A model generated the notes under the pieces. The model saw nothing but the letters and a program-made list of their open reading frames with translations. It was not told where the DNA came from and did not search any database. Shown here one piece after another: positions 54,476 to 62,580 of a DNA stretch of 64,000 nt. Every line of letters starts with the position of its first letter. The stretch's first letter is position 1. The position numbers and the translations under genes are program-made. Source of the DNA: an uncultured Eubacterium sp. (GTDB lineage Bacteria; Bacillota; Clostridia; Lachnospirales; Lachnospiraceae); NCBI GenBank assembly GCA_900550135.1, contig URQO01000002.1, forward strand, positions 39,823-103,822, written 5' to 3'.

Positions 54476-55564
54476 ATGGAAAAAAGAGAGTATTGGGCCT
54501 GGATAAGCACTGTGAAAAATATGTATTACAACAAAATATCAAGGCTAATAGAATGTTTTGGAAGTATTGAGAACGTTTATATGGCAAGTGCCACAAAATT
54601 AGAAAATAAAGGAAAAATGAAAAAAGAAGATGTGGACAGAATATTAGAAAGCAAAGAAAAATTTAACAGTGAAGATTTTTTCAGAAAACTAAATAGCAAT
54701 GATATCAATTTTGTCTGTATTGAAGACTTGGAATATCCTAAAAGACTTTTGCCTTATGAACATAAGCCGTTCTTTCTATATTATAGAGGAAAACTTCCTG
54801 ATATGGACAGACCCATTGTATCAATAGTAGGTGCAAGGACATGTTCAGGATATGGGCGGAACATGGCAAAAATGTTAGGAGAAAAACTATCAGATTATGG
54901 TGTTCAGATTGTAAGCGGAATGGCAAGGGGGATTGACACATTTGCACAGCTTGGAGCACTTAATGGAGAAAGTGCAACTTTTGGGGTACTTGGATGTGGA
55001 GTAGATATTTGTTATCCAACAGAAAATATTGAGTTGTATGAGAATATTTTGAAAAAAGGTGGCATAATATCAGAATATCTACCGGGAACAAAACCAAACT
55101 CATGGCATTTCCCACAGAGAAATCGAATAATCAGTGGAATATCAGACATAGTGGTTGTGGTGGAAGCAAAAGAAAAAAGCGGGTCTTTGATTACTGTGGA
55201 ATGGGCGTTGGAACAGGGAAAGAATATAATGGCGGTGCCAGGCAGGGTAGGAGATAAATTAAGCAGTGGATGTAACAGGCTAATAAAGACAGGTGCAGGT
55301 ATTGTTACCAGTGAAAAAGATATCTTGGAGGAACTTAAATACTACGTATTTAAAGAAGAGAGAAAAATAAATGCTGAAGAAAAAACACTTGAAAAAGAAT
55401 TTTTGATGTTGTATAGTGAGTTAGGTTTACAGCCGAAAAACATATATGAATTAATAGAAAGTACGGGGCTTTCCTATGAAAAGCTTGTGGATATGCTGTT
55501 ACAATTGCAATTAAAAGGACTAGTAACGCAACCGTCATACAATTATTATTCAAGGCTGAAGTGA
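54476..55564 (+). CDS. dprA: DNA-processing protein DprA
   Basis: A 362-residue DprA/Smf. The Rossmann-like core has IVSIVGARTCSGYGRNMAK, IVSGMARGIDTFAQLGAL, TFGVLGCGVDICYPTEN, FPQRNRIISGISDIVVVVEA and GSLITVEWALEQGKNIMAVPG. A C-terminal winged-helix domain ends PSYNYYSRLK. It loads RecA on incoming single-stranded DNA. It is encoded with comM and before topA, the common Firmicutes order dprA-topA. Confidence 0.96.
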   Translation: MEKREYWAWISTVKNMYYNKISRLIECFGSIENVYMASATKLENKGKMKKEDVDRILESKEKFNSEDFFRKLNSNDINFVCIEDLEYPKRLLPYEHKPFFLYYRGKLPDMDRPIVSIVGARTCSGYGRNMAKMLGEKLSDYGVQIVSGMARGIDTFAQLGALNGESATFGVLGCGVDICYPTENIELYENILKKGGIISEYLPGTKPNSWHFPQRNRIISGISDIVVVVEAKEKSGSLITVEWALEQGKNIMAVPGRVGDKLSSGCNRLIKTGAGIVTSEKDILEELKYYVFKEERKINAEEKTLEKEFLMLYSELGLQPKNIYELIESTGLSYEKLVDMLLQLQLKGLVTQPSYNYYSRLK

Positions 55565-55585
55565 TATTTTTCAAAAGGAGTATTT

Positions 55586-57658
55586 ATGGCAAAGTATCTT
55601 GTGATTGTGGAATCACCGGCAAAAGTTAAAACAATTAAAAAATTCTTAGGCTCAAATTATGAAGTAGTAGCTTCAAACGGACATGTTATGGACATGCCAA
55701 AAAGCACTATGGGTATAGATTTTGAAAATGATTATGAGCCAAAATATATAACAATCAGAGGAAAGGGGGAAAAGCTTGCAGAACTTCGCCGCTATGTAAA
55801 GAAGGCTGATAAAGTATATCTTGCAACTGACCCGGACCGCGAGGGAGAAGCAATTTCATGGCACTTATCAAAGGCTTTGAAGTTGGAAAATAAAAAAACT
55901 GCCAGAATTACATTTAATGAAATTACAAAACCGGCGGTTAAGGAATCTTTGAAACATCCAAGAGAAATAAACATGGATTTGGTAGATGCACAGCAGGCAA
56001 GACGTGTAATTGACAGAATGGTAGGTTACAGCATCAGTCCCCTTTTATGGATGAAAATTAAAAGAGGTCTTAGTGCAGGCCGTGTTCAGTCAGTAGCGCT
56101 TCGCATGCTTTGTGACAGAGAAGAAGAGATAAATGCATTTATTCCAAAAGAATACTGGGATATGGATGCAGTATTAAAATATAAAAACAAAGAATTTACA
56201 GTAAGTTTTTATGGTGACAAAAAAGGTAAAGTTGAAATTACCGGAAAAGAGCAACTTGATAACATTATAAAACAACTGGATGGTGTAGAGTTTAAGGTAA
56301 ATGATATTAAAAAGGGTAGCAGAACAAGAAAATCACCTGTTCCATTTACAACATCAACAATGCAGCAGGAAGCTTCAAAAGCTCTTAATTTTTCAACACA
56401 AAAAACAATGCGTATAGCACAGCAGCTTTACGAAGGTGTTGAAATTAAGGGACGTGGAAGCATTGGTCTTATTACTTACCTGCGTACAGATTCTACAAGA
56501 GTATCAGAAACAGCCGAGGCTCAGGTAAAGGCATTTATCGAAGAAAATTATGGCCAGGGCTATATGACAAAAGAAATAAATGCAAAGAAGTCATCAAAGA
56601 AAATACAGGATGCCCACGAAGCAATCAGACCTACAGATGTAACACTTACACCTGACATGGTAAAGGCACAGCTTCCAAGAGACCAGTTTAGACTGTACCA
56701 GTTGATTTGGAAAAGATTTGTGGCAAGCCGTATGGGCAATGCAGTATACGAAACATACAACGTAAAAATCGGAGCAAAGGAATATGTGTTTAACGCATCA
56801 ACTTCAAAACTTGATTTTGACGGCTTTATGAAAATATATACAGACAGTGACAACGAAAAGGTTGTTACAAACAACACGATTACAAAATTGGAAAAAGATG
56901 ATGTTCTTGATTTTGTAAAATTTGAAGAAAACCAGCACTTTACACAGCCACCTGCTCACTTTACAGAAGCAGCACTTGTAAAGGCAATGGAAGAACAGGG
57001 TATTGGACGACCAAGTACTTATGCACCAACTATCAGTACGATTGTTGGCAGAAGATATGTAACAAAAGAAAAGAAAAATCTTTATGTTACAGAGCTTGGT
57101 GAGGCAGTAAACAATGTAATGAAAACAGCATTTAGTGTTATTGTTGATACAGAATTTACAGCTAATATGGAATCACTTCTTGACTCTGTTGAAGAAGGTC
57201 AGATTGAGTGGAAGACCATTATCAGAAACTTCTATCCTGACCTTGAAAAAATGGTAAAAGACGCTGAACAGAAACTTGAAAAAATACAGATAGCTGATGA
57301 AGAGTCAGATGAAATCTGCGAGGAATGTGGCAGGAGAATGGTTATCAAATACGGACCACATGGAAAGTTTTTAGCATGTCCGGGATTCCCTGAATGTAGA
57401 AATACAAAGCCTTATCTTGAAAAGGTGGGAGTGCCTTGTCCAAAATGTGGTAAGGATGTGGTTTACCGTATGACTAAAAAAGGCCGTAGATATTATGGAT
57501 GTATTGACGGACCTGAATGTGACTTTATGTCATGGCAGAAACCATCAACAAAGAAATGTCCGCAGTGTGGAGGATACATGGTAGAAAAAGGAAACAAACT
57601 TGCATGCACCGACGCCCAGTGTGGATATGTGGAGTTAAAGAAGAACGAAGAAAAGTAA
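55586..57658 (+). CDS. topA: DNA topoisomerase I
   Basis: A 690-residue type IA topoisomerase. The Toprim domain starts YLVIVESPAKVKTIKKFLG, with YLATDPDREGEAISWHL. The active-site tyrosine is in GLITYLRTDSTRVSE. The C-terminus has three topoisomerase zinc fingers: CEECGRRMVIKYGP...CPGFPEC, CPKCGKDVVYR...CIDGPEC and CPQCGGYMVEKG...CTDAQC. It relaxes negative supercoils. It ends at a terminator that also carries the next promoter. Confidence 0.98.
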   Translation: MAKYLVIVESPAKVKTIKKFLGSNYEVVASNGHVMDMPKSTMGIDFENDYEPKYITIRGKGEKLAELRRYVKKADKVYLATDPDREGEAISWHLSKALKLENKKTARITFNEITKPAVKESLKHPREINMDLVDAQQARRVIDRMVGYSISPLLWMKIKRGLSAGRVQSVALRMLCDREEEINAFIPKEYWDMDAVLKYKNKEFTVSFYGDKKGKVEITGKEQLDNIIKQLDGVEFKVNDIKKGSRTRKSPVPFTTSTMQQEASKALNFSTQKTMRIAQQLYEGVEIKGRGSIGLITYLRTDSTRVSETAEAQVKAFIEENYGQGYMTKEINAKKSSKKIQDAHEAIRPTDVTLTPDMVKAQLPRDQFRLYQLIWKRFVASRMGNAVYETYNVKIGAKEYVFNASTSKLDFDGFMKIYTDSDNEKVVTNNTITKLEKDDVLDFVKFEENQHFTQPPAHFTEAALVKAMEEQGIGRPSTYAPTISTIVGRRYVTKEKKNLYVTELGEAVNNVMKTAFSVIVDTEFTANMESLLDSVEEGQIEWKTIIRNFYPDLEKMVKDAEQKLEKIQIADEESDEICEECGRRMVIKYGPHGKFLACPGFPECRNTKPYLEKVGVPCPKCGKDVVYRMTKKGRRYYGCIDGPECDFMSWQKPSTKKCPQCGGYMVEKGNKLACTDAQCGYVELKKNEEK

Positions 57659-57666
57659 TTTAAGTT

Positions 57667-57716
57667 ACAGGATTGGTTGGAACAATATAAAAAGTTGTTG
57701 CACCGGTCCTGTTTTT
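57667..57716 (+). terminator. Rho-independent terminator of topA
   Basis: Stem beginning ACAGGATTGGT and ending CCGGTCCTGT, paired with wobbles, then TTTTT (57712-57716). Confidence 0.82.
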
Positions 57717-57726
57717 ATGTTATGAT
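57698..57726 (+). promoter_or_regulatory. Promoter of rpsB-tsf, inside the topA terminator
   Basis: TTGCAC (57698-57703), 17-bp spacer, TATGAT (57721-57726). The -35 box lies in the right half of the topA terminator stem. Confidence 0.6.
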
Positions 57727-57732
57727 ATTTGA

Positions 57733-57878
57733 GTTGCATTAAGCACATCTGTGGAGAAGCAGGCGGGTGCCCTTGCTCGGGGTTGTCTGGTTCGGTGAAG
57801 CAGATGGAAGATATGGTATTTGCCGTAGGTTTACGGAACAATACCAAAAATATTATTAAAAAACCAGGAGGTAATTAA
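57733..57878 (+). ncRNA. Structured leader of rpsB-tsf mRNA
   Basis: About 145 nt before rpsB. An ATCTG/CAGAT pair encloses internal stems around GGGTGCCCTTGCTCGGGG. A second hairpin is GGTATTTGCCGTAGG...CGGAACAATACC. This would suit autogenous control by S2, but I recognise no described leader family. It ends in the rpsB binding site CCAGGAGG. Confidence 0.45.
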
Positions 57879-57879
57879 A

Positions 57880-58614
57880 ATGGGCGTTATTTCAATGAAA
57901 CAGTTATTAGAAGCAGGTGTTCATTTTGGACATCAGACAAGAAGATGGAACCCTAAAATGGCTCCATACATCTACACAGAAAGAAATGGTATCTACATCA
58001 TCGACTTACAGAAGTCAGTAGGTAAAGTAGATGAAGCTTACAAAGCAGTATCAGACATTGCAGCTGATGGTGGTTCAATCCTTTTCGTAGGAACAAAAAA
58101 ACAGGCACAGGAAGCTGTAAAAGAAGAAGCACAGAGATGTGGAATGTACTACGTTAACGAAAGATGGTTAGGTGGTATGCTCACAAACTTTAAGACTATC
58201 CAGTCAAGAATTAAGAGATTAAAAGATATCGAAAGAATGTCAGAAGATGGTACATTTGATGTTCTTCCTAAGAAGGAAGTTGTAAACCTTAAGAAGGAAT
58301 GGGACAAGCTTGAAAAGAACCTTGGTGGTATCAAGGACATGAAGAAGCTCCCAGATGCTATCTTCGTTGTAGATCCTAAGAAGGAAAAGATTTGTGTACA
58401 GGAAGCTCATTCACTTGGAATTACATTAATCGGTATTGCAGATACAAACTGTGATCCTGAAGAATTAGATTATGTTATCCCAGGAAATGATGATGCTATC
58501 AGAGCAGTAAAACTTATTGTATCTAAGATGGCAGATGCTGTAATCGAAGCAAACCAGGGTGAAGAAATGGTAGCTCCTGAAGCTGAAGAAGTTGCAGCAG
58601 AAGATGCAGAATAA
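57880..58614 (+). CDS. rpsB: 30S ribosomal protein S2
   Basis: A 244-residue S2. It begins [20 protein letters not shown] and contains [54 protein letters not shown], and [21 protein letters not shown]. The C-terminal tail is acidic. It assembles late on the 30S subunit. It is co-transcribed with tsf, which follows 33 bases later. The strong site AGGAGGTAATTAAA precedes the ATG. Confidence 0.99.
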   Translation: MGVISMKQLLEAGVHFGHQTRRWNPKMAPYIYTERNGIYIIDLQKSVGKVDEAYKAVSDIAADGGSILFVGTKKQAQEAVKEEAQRCGMYYVNERWLGGMLTNFKTIQSRIKRLKDIERMSEDGTFDVLPKKEVVNLKKEWDKLEKNLGGIKDMKKLPDAIFVVDPKKEKICVQEAHSLGITLIGIADTNCDPEELDYVIPGNDDAIRAVKLIVSKMADAVIEANQGEEMVAPEAEEVAAEDAE

Positions 58615-58647
58615 TCCACACAATAAAATTTTAGGAGGAATATAATT

Positions 58648-59742
58648 ATGACAATTACAGCAGCAATGGTAAAAGAATTAAGAGAATTAACAGGCGCTGG
58701 TGTTATGGCTTGTAAAAAAGCTTTAGTTGAAACTGATGGTGATCAGGAAGCAGCTATTGAAGTTTTAAGAAAAAAAGGTGAAGCTACAGCTGTAAAGAAA
58801 TCAGGTAGAATCGCAGCTGAAGGTATCGTATACACAACAGTTAAAGACGGTAAGGCAGCAATCGTTGAAGTTAACTCAGAAACAGACTTCGTTGCTAAGA
58901 ACGAAAAGTTCCAGACATTCGTTGCTAACGTTGCAAACCAGATTGTTGATTCATCAGCAACAGATATGGACACATTTATGGCTGAACCATGGGAACTTGA
59001 TACTACAAAGACTGTAAAAGACGAATTAGTATCACAGATTGCAGTAATCGGAGAAAACATGAACATCAGAAGATTTGAAAGAATCGAATCAGACGGTGTT
59101 ATCGCATCATACATTCATGCAGGTGGAAAGATTGGTGTATTAGTTGAAGCTGATGCTCCAGAAAATGACACTGTAACAGCAGCAATTAAGACAATTGCTA
59201 TGCAGATTGCAGCTATGAGCCCACAGTATGTTTCAAGAAACGACATCTCAGCAGATGAACTTGCTAAGATGAGAGAAATCACAATTGACAGTGCTTTAAA
59301 TGAACCAGATTCACTTCCAAAGCCAATCCAGAAGGATATCTTTGCAGAAGCTTTAAGCCAGAACGTATTCAACGATGAAGACAAAGCTATCTACGAAGAA
59401 AAACAGAATGACAAATATTTATTCAACTTCCTTTCAAAAGAAGCAAAGGCAGCATTAAGCTCAATTGCTATGGCTAAGAAAGCTGAAATCATGGAAAACA
59501 AGATTTTCAACGGTTTAGTAGAAGGTCGTGTATCAAAGCAGTTAAAAGAAGTATGTCTTCTTGATCAGACATACGTTATGGCTGCTGATGGAAAGCAGAC
59601 AGTTGCTAAGTATCTTGATGAAGTATCAAAAGAAGTTGGCGCTACTGTAGCAATTAAGAAGTTCGTTCGTTTCGAAACTGGTGAAGGTATCGAAAAGAAA
59701 GAAGAAAACTTCGCAGAAGAAGTTGCAGCACAGATGAAATAA
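58648..59742 (+). CDS. tsf: Elongation factor Ts with a C-domain insertion
   Basis: A 364-residue EF-Ts; most are 280-310. The UBA domain is VKELRELTGAGVMACKKAL, the EF-Tu contact is VEVNSETDFVAKNEKF, and IHAGGKIGVLVE and VEGRVSKQLKEVCLLDQTYV mark the core. In relatives such as B. subtilis the [25 protein letters not shown] stretch runs directly to the VEGR motif. Here an extra 60 or so residues, mostly helical and charged, lie at about 218-281 (from DSLPKPIQKDIFAEAL to KKAEIMENKI). The protein recycles EF-Tu-GDP. The insert has in-frame, typical codon use. Confidence 0.96.
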   Translation: MTITAAMVKELRELTGAGVMACKKALVETDGDQEAAIEVLRKKGEATAVKKSGRIAAEGIVYTTVKDGKAAIVEVNSETDFVAKNEKFQTFVANVANQIVDSSATDMDTFMAEPWELDTTKTVKDELVSQIAVIGENMNIRRFERIESDGVIASYIHAGGKIGVLVEADAPENDTVTAAIKTIAMQIAAMSPQYVSRNDISADELAKMREITIDSALNEPDSLPKPIQKDIFAEALSQNVFNDEDKAIYEEKQNDKYLFNFLSKEAKAALSSIAMAKKAEIMENKIFNGLVEGRVSKQLKEVCLLDQTYVMAADGKQTVAKYLDEVSKEVGATVAIKKFVRFETGEGIEKKEENFAEEVAAQMK

Positions 59743-59770
59743 ATCTAGGTAGAATAATAAGATAAGAGAA

Positions 59771-59817
59771 AACCCTTTAAGCGTAGGTAAGTTACTATGT
59801 TTAAAGGGTTTTTTTGC
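59771..59817 (+). terminator. Rho-independent terminator of rpsB-tsf
   Basis: Stem AACCCTTTAA / TTAAAGGGTT (59771-59780, 59801-59810), then TTTTT. It marks the end of the conserved chromosomal block. Confidence 0.92.
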
Positions 59818-59865
59818 GTCCAATGAGAACACACAACTTATCGCATAGTATCATAACTAATCACA

Positions 59866-59918
59866 AAAGTTGGACCGAATTTGGTCCAAAGTTGGTCCGG
59901 ATAAAATGGACCAACTTT
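59866..59918. repeat. 11-bp iterons and dyad, candidate ParR binding site (parC-like)
   Basis: Three directly repeated 11-mers in exact phase: AAAGTTGGACC (59866-59876), GAATTTGGTCC (59877-59887) and AAAGTTGGTCC (59888-59898). An inverted copy, GGACCAACTTT, lies at 59908-59918. Phased 11-bp repeats are what ParR binds in plasmid R1 parC. No T-run follows, so it is not a terminator. An attachment site or operator is another option. Confidence 0.55.
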
Positions 59919-60082
59919 AAAAGAAGAGTTTGCTTAATTCTTCGTTAATAACTAAATTGGATTGCTATGAAATATTTATTAAATATTAAAATAATGAAAG
60001 AAAAATGTATGCGAATAAGAGAACAACGTTCTATTAATAAAATATTTTATAGTAGTTCAAAATATGGAACTAAAAAGATTAA

Positions 60083-60552
60083 TACACCATAAAAAGGTGT
60101 AACGAAACAAAAATGCACCACTACAGTTAATGGTTAAATATTAAAGTTAGAATTATGATAATGGTGCTGGAAGCAATTGGCTTCCTGAAAATACAATTGA
60201 ATAACAATTACAAATTTATGAAAGAATTTCATATCTTACACAGAATAATTAGTGTAAGGAGTAAAATTCCGGTGCACCTGTCTGGATAATCATTCATAGC
60301 AATGCGAAGAGAACCGAAGGATTGAAAAATGAAGGTAGAGCGAGCAGGACAGATTAAATGTAGCGGAAGGATAATAAAACACAGAGGAGTGAAAGAAACT
60401 CCTTATCCTCGAAATGGCGGCAGAGGAGATAGTTTCTTAAGGAAGCGTCGTGAACGCATAAGCGGCTTGTTTGTAATTCCCAGGTGTACGGGCGATGAGG
60501 GCTTAAAGATAAGCACAGTGCACATACATAGTTAATAACCCACAGTACTATG
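60083..60552 (+). ncRNA. Candidate large structured RNA upstream of parM-like genes
   Basis: A gene-free stretch with many potential helices. Local ones are TACACC/GGTGTA (60083-60101), GCACCA/TGGTGC (60115-60167), GGAAGC/GCTTCC (60169-60185), CTTACAC/GTGTAAG (60235-60258), AGGATAA/TTATCCT enclosing GGAGT/ACTCC (60368-60409), GCTT/AAGC (60501-60514) and CATAGT/ACTATG. A long-range stem CCGGTGCACCTG (60269-60280) with CAGGTGTACGGG (60481-60492) pairs 11 of 12, enclosing a purine-rich section with GC content above its surroundings. A 68-codon open frame inside lacks a convincing binding site. It could be an ornate large RNA of the kind found on phages and mobile elements, or the leader of the downstream operon. 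Confidence 0.5.
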
Positions 60553-60577
60553 AATGAATATGAAAGGAGCAGAATAG

Positions 60578-60838
60578 TTGGGAATTAACGCAAAAAAACA
60601 AAAGCCAGAAAAAAATAGCAAAGAAAACAATGCTAAAGAAAAATTGGAAAGAGATTTAAGAAGCTGTATGAAATGCAAATATTTTTGGGGAAATGATAAC
60701 AGATGTATTAATAATGAAAAATGTGGAGCAGGAAAGCAAAAAACAGAAAAGCAGCAGGAGAGTAAATGTGTAGGATGTCCATATGGAAAAAACAGCAGAT
60801 ATTGTTTTCCGTGCATGAGAGATTTATTAGGAAAGTAA
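60578..60838 (+). CDS. Small cysteine-rich protein, unknown
   Basis: An 86-residue protein that I do not recognise. The first 30 residues are Lys/Glu/Asn-rich. Cysteines form pairs: CMKCKYF, RCINNEKCG, KCVGCPYG and YCFPCM, eight in all, suggesting two zinc sites. The start is TTG, eight bases after GAAAGGAG; no better start exists. It lies 48 bases before the ParM-like gene on the same strand and probably belongs to that operon. Confidence 0.68.
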   Translation: MGINAKKQKPEKNSKENNAKEKLERDLRSCMKCKYFWGNDNRCINNEKCGAGKQKTEKQQESKCVGCPYGKNSRYCFPCMRDLLGK

Positions 60839-60885
60839 GAAAGAAGGATACATAGATGACTAAAAAGGCAAGGAGGCACAGACAG

Positions 60886-61815
60886 ATGGAAAAGAGATTA
60901 GAAATAATTGCAATTGACCATGGATGGTCAAATATAAAAACAGTTAATACAGTTTTTTCTACAGCAGTTAATCAAATAGCAAATGAACCGGGGATATTTG
61001 ATAATATTCTTCAGTATGAAGGAAAATTTTATTCAGTCGGAGGAAAAAGACTAGAGGTAAAAGATAACAAGGTTACTGACGAAAGTTTTTATCTTCTTAC
61101 GCTTGCAGCTATGGCGAAGGAGTTGAAGATAAGAGGAAAGAATAGTGCAGATGTCTTTTTATCCGTAGGACTTCCGTTAACCAGATTCGGAGCAGAAAAG
61201 GATAATTTTATTAAATATCTGTCTAAAAAAAGAGAGTTGGAGTTTAAATTTGAAAATAGAACATATAGAGTAAATATTATTAAGGTGTCTGTATTTCCAC
61301 AGTGTTATGCAGCGGTGGCAGATAAAATGCCACAGTATGATAGAAAACATATTGTAGTGGATATAGGATCATGGACAATGGATTTGATGACAATAAAAAA
61401 TATGAAACCAGAGTTATCTGAGTGTGATACAAGACCAATGGGGTTGATTACATGTATGCATGCAATTAATAAGGAATGTGTAGCCAAGTTTAATTGTGAA
61501 ATTGATGAATCAGAACTTGAATATGTTATGAAAACAGGAATGTGTGATATGGAAGAGAGATTTGCACAGGTAGTTGAGGAAGAAATAAGAAAATTTACAA
61601 ATAAGGTATTTAATACATTAAGAGAATTTAACATTAGTCTCAATATTACACCAATAACATTTGTAGGTGGAGGTGCAGCGGTAATGAAACACTATGGAGA
61701 AATAGAGAGTAAAAACATTAGTTATATTGAGGATATCAAAGCAAATGCAAAAGGGTTTGAATATTTGGCAAAAGCATTTATGATTTCAAAATCAAGGCAG
61801 AGAGGAGGAATTTAA
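60886..61815 (+). CDS. ParM/StbA-like plasmid segregation actin
   Basis: A 309-residue actin-fold ATPase. The phosphate 1 loop is IAIDHGWSNIKTVN, with His in place of the more usual second-position residue. The phosphate 2 loop is HIVVDIGSWTMDLMTI, and the adenosine motif is TFVGGGAAVMKHY near residue 258. ParM filaments push DNA copies apart when capped by ParR on parC. The ATG at 60886 is nine bases after AGGAGG; an in-frame ATG at 60856, seven bases after AAGGA, would add ten residues. The ParR-like gene follows with no gap. Confidence 0.85.
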   Translation: MEKRLEIIAIDHGWSNIKTVNTVFSTAVNQIANEPGIFDNILQYEGKFYSVGGKRLEVKDNKVTDESFYLLTLAAMAKELKIRGKNSADVFLSVGLPLTRFGAEKDNFIKYLSKKRELEFKFENRTYRVNIIKVSVFPQCYAAVADKMPQYDRKHIVVDIGSWTMDLMTIKNMKPELSECDTRPMGLITCMHAINKECVAKFNCEIDESELEYVMKTGMCDMEERFAQVVEEEIRKFTNKVFNTLREFNISLNITPITFVGGGAAVMKHYGEIESKNISYIEDIKANAKGFEYLAKAFMISKSRQRGGI

Positions 61816-62229
61816 ATGGCTAAAAATGATGATGGATTTTACCATACATTAAGACTAAGTAGAAGAAACCCAAATCATATCAGAATGCATCAGATATTGG
61901 TTGATTTAGACAAGTCAGTATATAAATCTCAAAATCAATTTATTGTGGATGCTGTTGAGTTCTATATTAACGCTTTAGAAGAAGATGTGATTACAAATAG
62001 CGGAAAACAAAAAAGACAAGAAAGTTTTGCAACAAAAGAGGAGTTACAAGAAGTAAAAGAAAGTATGAGAGCGGAAATGATAACTGAGGTAAACAAACAG
62101 ATATTGTCCGTAATTGGAACTTTTACAGGTAATCTCATAAAGGGAGCAAACATAAATGATACATCAAAGAATGATGGATTTAATGCAGATGATACAGTAA
62201 TGGGACTTGCAGAAATGTGGGGAGAATAG
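61816..62229 (+). CDS. ParR-like ribbon-helix-helix adaptor
   Basis: A 137-residue protein. The N-terminal part, YHTLRLSRRNPNHIRMHQIL followed by LDKSVYKSQNQFIVDAVEFY, has the strand-helix-helix pattern of ribbon-helix-helix DNA-binding proteins. The C-terminal part is helical and charged, ending in an acidic tail (DDTVMGLAEMWGE) that could be the ParM-contacting part. Position directly after the parM-like gene, with AGAGGAGGA covering the junction, strongly supports ParR. The assignment is by context and pattern. Confidence 0.72.
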   Translation: MAKNDDGFYHTLRLSRRNPNHIRMHQILVDLDKSVYKSQNQFIVDAVEFYINALEEDVITNSGKQKRQESFATKEELQEVKESMRAEMITEVNKQILSVIGTFTGNLIKGANINDTSKNDGFNADDTVMGLAEMWGE

Positions 62230-62236
62230 GAGAAAT

Positions 62237-62416
62237 ATGGCAGGAAATATTTTATATGGAATAAAAAAGTTTGGTATAAGTGTGGTTACAATAATTGCAA
62301 GAGTTGTTATAACATTAATTCAGTTATTAGTTGAAGTTAGTAGTTTGGCAGTTAGTATAACAGGAATAGTATTAAAAATATTTCTTGCTATATTATTAAT
62401 TGGAAAAAGAAAGTAA
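62237..62416 (+). CDS. Small membrane protein, unknown
   Basis: A 59-residue, strongly hydrophobic protein: FGISVVTIIARVVITLIQLL then VSSLAVSITGIVLKIFLAIL, one or two membrane helices, with a basic C-terminus (GKRK). The ATG at 62237 is four bases after AGGAG. It is the last gene of the probable parM operon. Function unknown; short hydrophobic toxins and phage or plasmid membrane peptides look similar. Confidence 0.62.
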   Translation: MAGNILYGIKKFGISVVTIIARVVITLIQLLVEVSSLAVSITGIVLKIFLAILLIGKRK

Positions 62417-62458
62417 ATGAAATGATTTGTAAATTATTGTATAATCAAGGAGGTCAAA

Positions 62459-62503
62459 ATGAACAGAATACGGGATGAAACAAAACCTTATCCCGAGTTA
62501 TAA
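62459..62503 (+). CDS. Putative 14-residue leader peptide
   Basis: ATG at 62459 after AAGGAGG codes MNRIRDETKPYPEL then TAA. The coding stretch itself forms a hairpin, CGGGAT / ATCCCG. It lies 77 bases before the CAP-domain gene, whose own binding site is in another hairpin. It may be a regulatory upstream frame. Confidence 0.4.
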   Translation: MNRIRDETKPYPEL

Positions 62504-62542
62504 CAGAATAAATTCGCAACAGTAGGAGCGGATGGGTATAAC

Positions 62543-62580
62543 ACGGATAGCCTGCCACTCTTACAGAGAGAGGTGGGCAA
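62543..62580 (+). promoter_or_regulatory. Hairpin that would mask the CAP gene's ribosome binding site
   Basis: GCCTGCCACTCT pairs with AGAGAGGTGGGC around a short TTACAG-type loop. The right strand contains the GAGGTGGG that should bind 16S rRNA just before the ATG at 62581. Confidence 0.5.

Noticed and set aside
59866..59918. Terminator
   Set aside because: The dyad has no following T-run on either strand, and the rpsB-tsf terminator already lies at 59771-59817.
60269..60492. Group II intron or IscB-linked RNA
   Set aside because: No domain V-like hairpin recognised, and no reverse transcriptase or HNH gene beside it.
60329..60535. A 68-codon open frame inside the structured region
   Set aside because: No good ribosome binding site, odd composition, and it overlaps the strongest long-range stem. 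More likely part of an RNA than a protein gene.
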